From an uncultured Bacilli bacterium (GTDB lineage: Bacteria > Bacillota_I > Bacilli_A > RF39 > UBA660): a stretch of 32,061 nt of DNA. The position numbers were made by a program, and so were the translations under genes. Shown in pieces: positions 30,326-32,061 of the stretch (the first letter of the stretch is position 1; each line of letters starts with the position of its first letter). The notes beneath the pieces are model-generated. The model was not told the DNA's origin and did no database searches. It worked only from the letters and a program-made list of their open reading frames with translations. The stretch is taken from positions 1-32,061 of the forward strand of contig CANQQR010000010.1 of the NCBI GenBank assembly GCA_947626035.1, given 5' to 3'.

Positions 30326-31285
30326 ATGAAAGAATTTAAAACAATAAATGAACAAATAGATATTCTCAAAAATAGAGGTCTAATTTTTAATGACGAAAAT
30401 AAAGCAAAAGATTTATTAATTTCTAATAACTATTATAATATAATAAATGGCTATAAAGATTTATTTATTACACTTGGAACAAAAGACAACTTTTTAAATG
30501 GTACAACTTTTGAAGAAATTTATTCTTTATATGATTTTGATAAAAAAATAAAAGATATTTTATTAGAATATATATTAAAAATAGAAAACAATTTGCGCTC
30601 TTACATCGCTTATTATTTTTCTAAATTTCATGGCAATGACAATTATTTAAAACTTGATAGTTTTGATAATTTTAATAATTTATCTAATGTTTCTATAGAT
30701 ACTAAACAAAAAAGAATAAAAAATATCCAAGATTTAATAGCAAATATACATAAAGAAATTGGAAAAACTATCAATGCTAAAAACTATATTAACCATTATC
30801 TAGTAAATTACGGATTTGTACCCATGTGGGTTCTAGTTAATATATTATCTTTTGGAACTTTATCTAAATTTTTAGAACTTATGAAGCAAAATGAAAGAAT
30901 ATATATATCTCAACATTACAATATATCAGAAAATGAATTAATACAGCATACAAAAATGCTTGCTTATTTTAGAAACCTCTGTGCACATGATGACAGAATA
31001 TATAACACTAAACTTCCAAAATATTTATATATACCAGATAATAAATACCACACTTTATTAAATATACCTAAACACAATAATATGTATTTATATGGTAAAA
31101 ACGATTTATTTTCACTAATAATTACGCTCAAAGTAATGTTATTACCAGAAGAATTTAATACTTTGTATAACAAAATAAATGGTCGAATAATAAGCTTAAG
31201 TAAAAAAATGTACGTTATTTCAATTGATGATGTATTAAATAAAATGAATTTCCCAAAAAATTGGCAAGAAATAAAAAAGTTCTAG
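30326..31285 (+). CDS. Abi_2 (AbiD/F) family HEPN protein, phage defence / toxin-type
   Basis: 319 aa. N-terminus EQIDILKNRGLIFNDENKAK, NYYNIINGYKDLF and FLNGTTFEEIYSLYDFDKKI define the Abi_2 family. The second half has FGTLSKFLELM and AYFRNLCAHDDRIYN, where RNLCAH is the HEPN RNase motif R-x4-H. Full length. No Shine-Dalgarno is evident before the ATG; a GAAG lies inside the hairpin's 3' arm, so translation may depend on the RNA fold. Located in the lysogeny module, it is expressed from the prophage and likely protects the host against other phages. The RNase role is inferred from HEPN. Confidence 0.88.
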   Translation: MKEFKTINEQIDILKNRGLIFNDENKAKDLLISNNYYNIINGYKDLFITLGTKDNFLNGTTFEEIYSLYDFDKKIKDILLEYILKIENNLRSYIAYYFSKFHGNDNYLKLDSFDNFNNLSNVSIDTKQKRIKNIQDLIANIHKEIGKTINAKNYINHYLVNYGFVPMWVLVNILSFGTLSKFLELMKQNERIYISQHYNISENELIQHTKMLAYFRNLCAHDDRIYNTKLPKYLYIPDNKYHTLLNIPKHNNMYLYGKNDLFSLIITLKVMLLPEEFNTLYNKINGRIISLSKKMYVISIDDVLNKMNFPKNWQEIKKF

Positions 31286-31305
31286 GTCCTAACAGGTTTC
31301 CTAGA
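31281..31305 (+). repeat. Small nested inverted repeat at the Abi stop codon
   Basis: TCTAGG...CCTAGA with an inner CCT-AAC-AGG. It includes the stop codon. No T-run follows, so it is not a standard terminator. Confidence 0.4.
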
Positions 31306-31382
31306 CACTATCAATAATAATTATATGCAAAAAATAAATAAGTATGCTAGTATAGATACTTAATAGAAAGGAAATATTAAGT

Positions 31383-31478
31383 ATGGGAATAAAAGAACTA
31401 TTAAGGGGAATAGTAACACAACAAGAATTACTAAACTATTATATTGTGAAAATAATTGTAAAAATTGTAGAAAAATAA
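31383..31478 (+). CDS. Possible small protein, 31 aa
   Basis: MGIKELLRGIVTQQELLNYY then IVKIIVKIVEK, amphipathic helix. AGAAAGGA lies about 9 bases upstream. Its stop overlaps the next ATG (TAATG). In the +2 frame the same DNA encodes CENNCKNC joined to the 65-aa ORF, so one of the two readings may be spurious. Confidence 0.35.
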   Translation: MGIKELLRGIVTQQELLNYYIVKIIVKIVEK

Positions 31479-31675
31479 TGTATTACGAAGAGTATTATAA
31501 TAATAAAATTAGAATTAATTTGTTATTTGCTGATGTTAAATTTAAAGTTGTACTAGAAAAAAGAGAAAAATATTATCTATTAATTACAGGTTACTATATC
31601 AATTATGAATATAGATTAAACAAAGAGATTCAAAAAGCAAATTTGTTTTCACAACAGAAAACGCCACTTGATTAA
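31478..31675 (+). CDS. Possible small protein, 65 aa
   Basis: MYYEEYYNNKIRINLLFADV to FSQQKTPLD, strand-rich. The frame is open further upstream (about 31373) with a Cys pattern CENNCKNC but no ATG there. Unrecognised. Its 3' end overlaps the candidate antisense RNA at 31630-31803. Confidence 0.4.
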   Translation: MYYEEYYNNKIRINLLFADVKFKVVLEKREKYYLLITGYYINYEYRLNKEIQKANLFSQQKTPLD

Positions 31676-31803
31676 GTTCAAATGACGTCTCCAGAATCTC
31701 CTTTTACCATTGGTAAATGAGAAAATATAACTGAGATGGTGCCAAGCACTAAATTAAAAATCATACATCAGTTATAGACCAGACAAAGCATATTGCTTTC
31801 GGT
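31630..31803 (-). ncRNA. Candidate structured non-coding RNA A
   Basis: No ORF fits. Downstream of a strong promoter the minus strand folds into successive helices: AAAGCA-ATA-TGCTTT; TATAACTGA...TCAGTTATA enclosing GATG/CATC and GTGC-TTG-GCAC; TTTACC-AAT-GGTAAA; ACTT-AATC-AAGT; and GTTTTC-TGTTGT-GAAAAC followed by TTTGCTTTTTG as a weak terminator. About 170 nt. I match it to no known riboswitch or RNA. Confidence 0.45.
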
Positions 31804-31809
31804 ACAAAT

Positions 31810-31838
31810 AATATATCAAAAAATATATCATTTGTCAA
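31810..31838 (-). promoter_or_regulatory. Promoter for candidate RNA A
   Basis: Minus strand TTGACA (31833-31838), 17-base spacer, TATATT (31810-31815). Confidence 0.65.
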
Positions 31839-31875
31839 TTATAGTATATTTAATTCAAACAAAATTATGTATGTA

Positions 31876-31907
31876 AAATAAAACAAAACATCCCTGATTA
31901 AGGGATG
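31876..31907 (-). terminator. Terminator of candidate RNA B
   Basis: Minus strand CATCCCT-TAATC-AGGGATG followed by TTTTGTTTTATTTT. Stops transcripts coming from the right. Confidence 0.7.
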
Positions 31908-31980
31908 CTGAAAAACCAAAAGTCGTCAAAAAAATACAAATTTAGTTATTGCAGTGAACTATAATTGTATAGGTTTTTCT
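31876..31980 (-). ncRNA. Candidate small RNA B
   Basis: About 100 nt between the promoter at 31986-32015 and the terminator at 31876-31907, with no ORF. Contains one arm of the perfect 14-bp inverted repeat (31959-31992). Existence as a transcript is inferred only. Confidence 0.35.
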
Positions 31981-31992
31981 ATACAATTATAG
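31959..31992. repeat. Perfect 14-bp inverted repeat
   Basis: CTATAATTGTATAG, 6-base spacer GTTTTT, CTATACAATTATAG. No mismatch. The right arm also supplies the -10 box of the leftward promoter, so it may be a regulator-binding site or RNA hairpin. Confidence 0.75.
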
Positions 31993-32015
31993 CATACGGC
32001 AGACGATGTCCGCAA
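31986..32015 (-). promoter_or_regulatory. Possible promoter for candidate RNA B
   Basis: Minus strand TTGCGG (32010-32015), 18 bases, TATAAT (31986-31991). Confidence 0.4.
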
Positions 32016-32022
32016 CCTAACA

Positions 32023-32061
32023 TAATAAAAAAATAAGCAAACCTCCTTGAAATAGTTTGCC
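32023..32061 (-). terminator. Terminator at the right edge
   Basis: Minus strand GGCAAACT...AGGTTTGCT followed by TATTTTTTTATT. Ends a leftward transcript of a gene beyond the window, which implies a minus-strand gene immediately to the right. Confidence 0.65.

Noticed and set aside
1-32061. CRISPR array, tRNA or rRNA genes
   Set aside because: No regularly spaced repeats and no cloverleaf or rRNA sequence seen on either strand.
1-32061. DGR reverse transcriptase or template repeat inside the window
   Set aside because: No ORF has reverse-transcriptase motifs and no second GC-rich copy of the variable patch was seen; the DGR claim therefore rests on the target alone.

Overview
The window is most of a temperate siphophage genome (HK97-type head, long non-contractile tail), almost certainly a prophage. 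Base composition is strongly AT-rich, Shine-Dalgarno sites are strong AGGAGG types, promoters are TTGACA/TATAAT, and protein families are typical of Bacillota (Firmicutes) siphophages. TGA is used as a stop and Trp is TGG, so this is code 11, not a Mycoplasma-type code. The host cannot be named from sequence alone.

Layout, read mostly on the minus strand (right to left). Right edge (31.3-32.06 kb): doubtful small ORFs and a stretch rich in promoters, hairpins and terminators that looks like non-coding RNA. 29.4-31.3 kb (+): lysogeny module with a LexA/CI-type repressor, a 51-aa acidic protein and an Abi_2/AbiF-family HEPN protein preceded by a hairpin RNA. 29.27-29.40 kb: divergent repressor/Cro switch with palindromic operators. 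26.0-29.3 kb: Cro-like protein, then many tiny genes in both directions, several sharing the start context TTAGGAGGGAATATG, and a two-unit inverted-repeat region. 21.6-25.98 kb: replication module (replisome organizer, G39P-like/zinc-finger protein, late-activator candidate, SSB) and a DUF6273-like lectin-fold protein whose 3' end looks like a diversity-generating retroelement variable region. 17.7-21.6 kb: small unknown early genes and a short tyrosine recombinase. 0-17.5 kb: late genes in the order HNH, TerS, TerL, portal, ClpP-type protease, capsid, connectors, tail terminator, major tail protein, chaperone G/GT, tape measure, Dit, Tal, DUF859 protein.

How the parts work together: the repressor should hold the lytic promoter (perfect TTGACA-17-TATAAT with an operator in its spacer). 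The sigma-region-4-like protein at 23.6-24.0 kb is a good candidate to activate the late promoters; two of these are 35/37 identical, with tandem TGACACTT repeats and extended -10 boxes but no usable -35. Late expression also uses two recoding or processing devices that the ORF track misses: a -1 frameshift (A AAA AAC) making the GT tail chaperone, and a complete group I intron with its own HNH endonuclease splitting the tape-measure gene. Joining the exons gives one 753-aa protein.

Not in the window: a holin/endolysin module (probably left of base 1, served by the promoter at 18-47), a conventional long integrase, a reverse transcriptase, tRNAs and CRISPR arrays.
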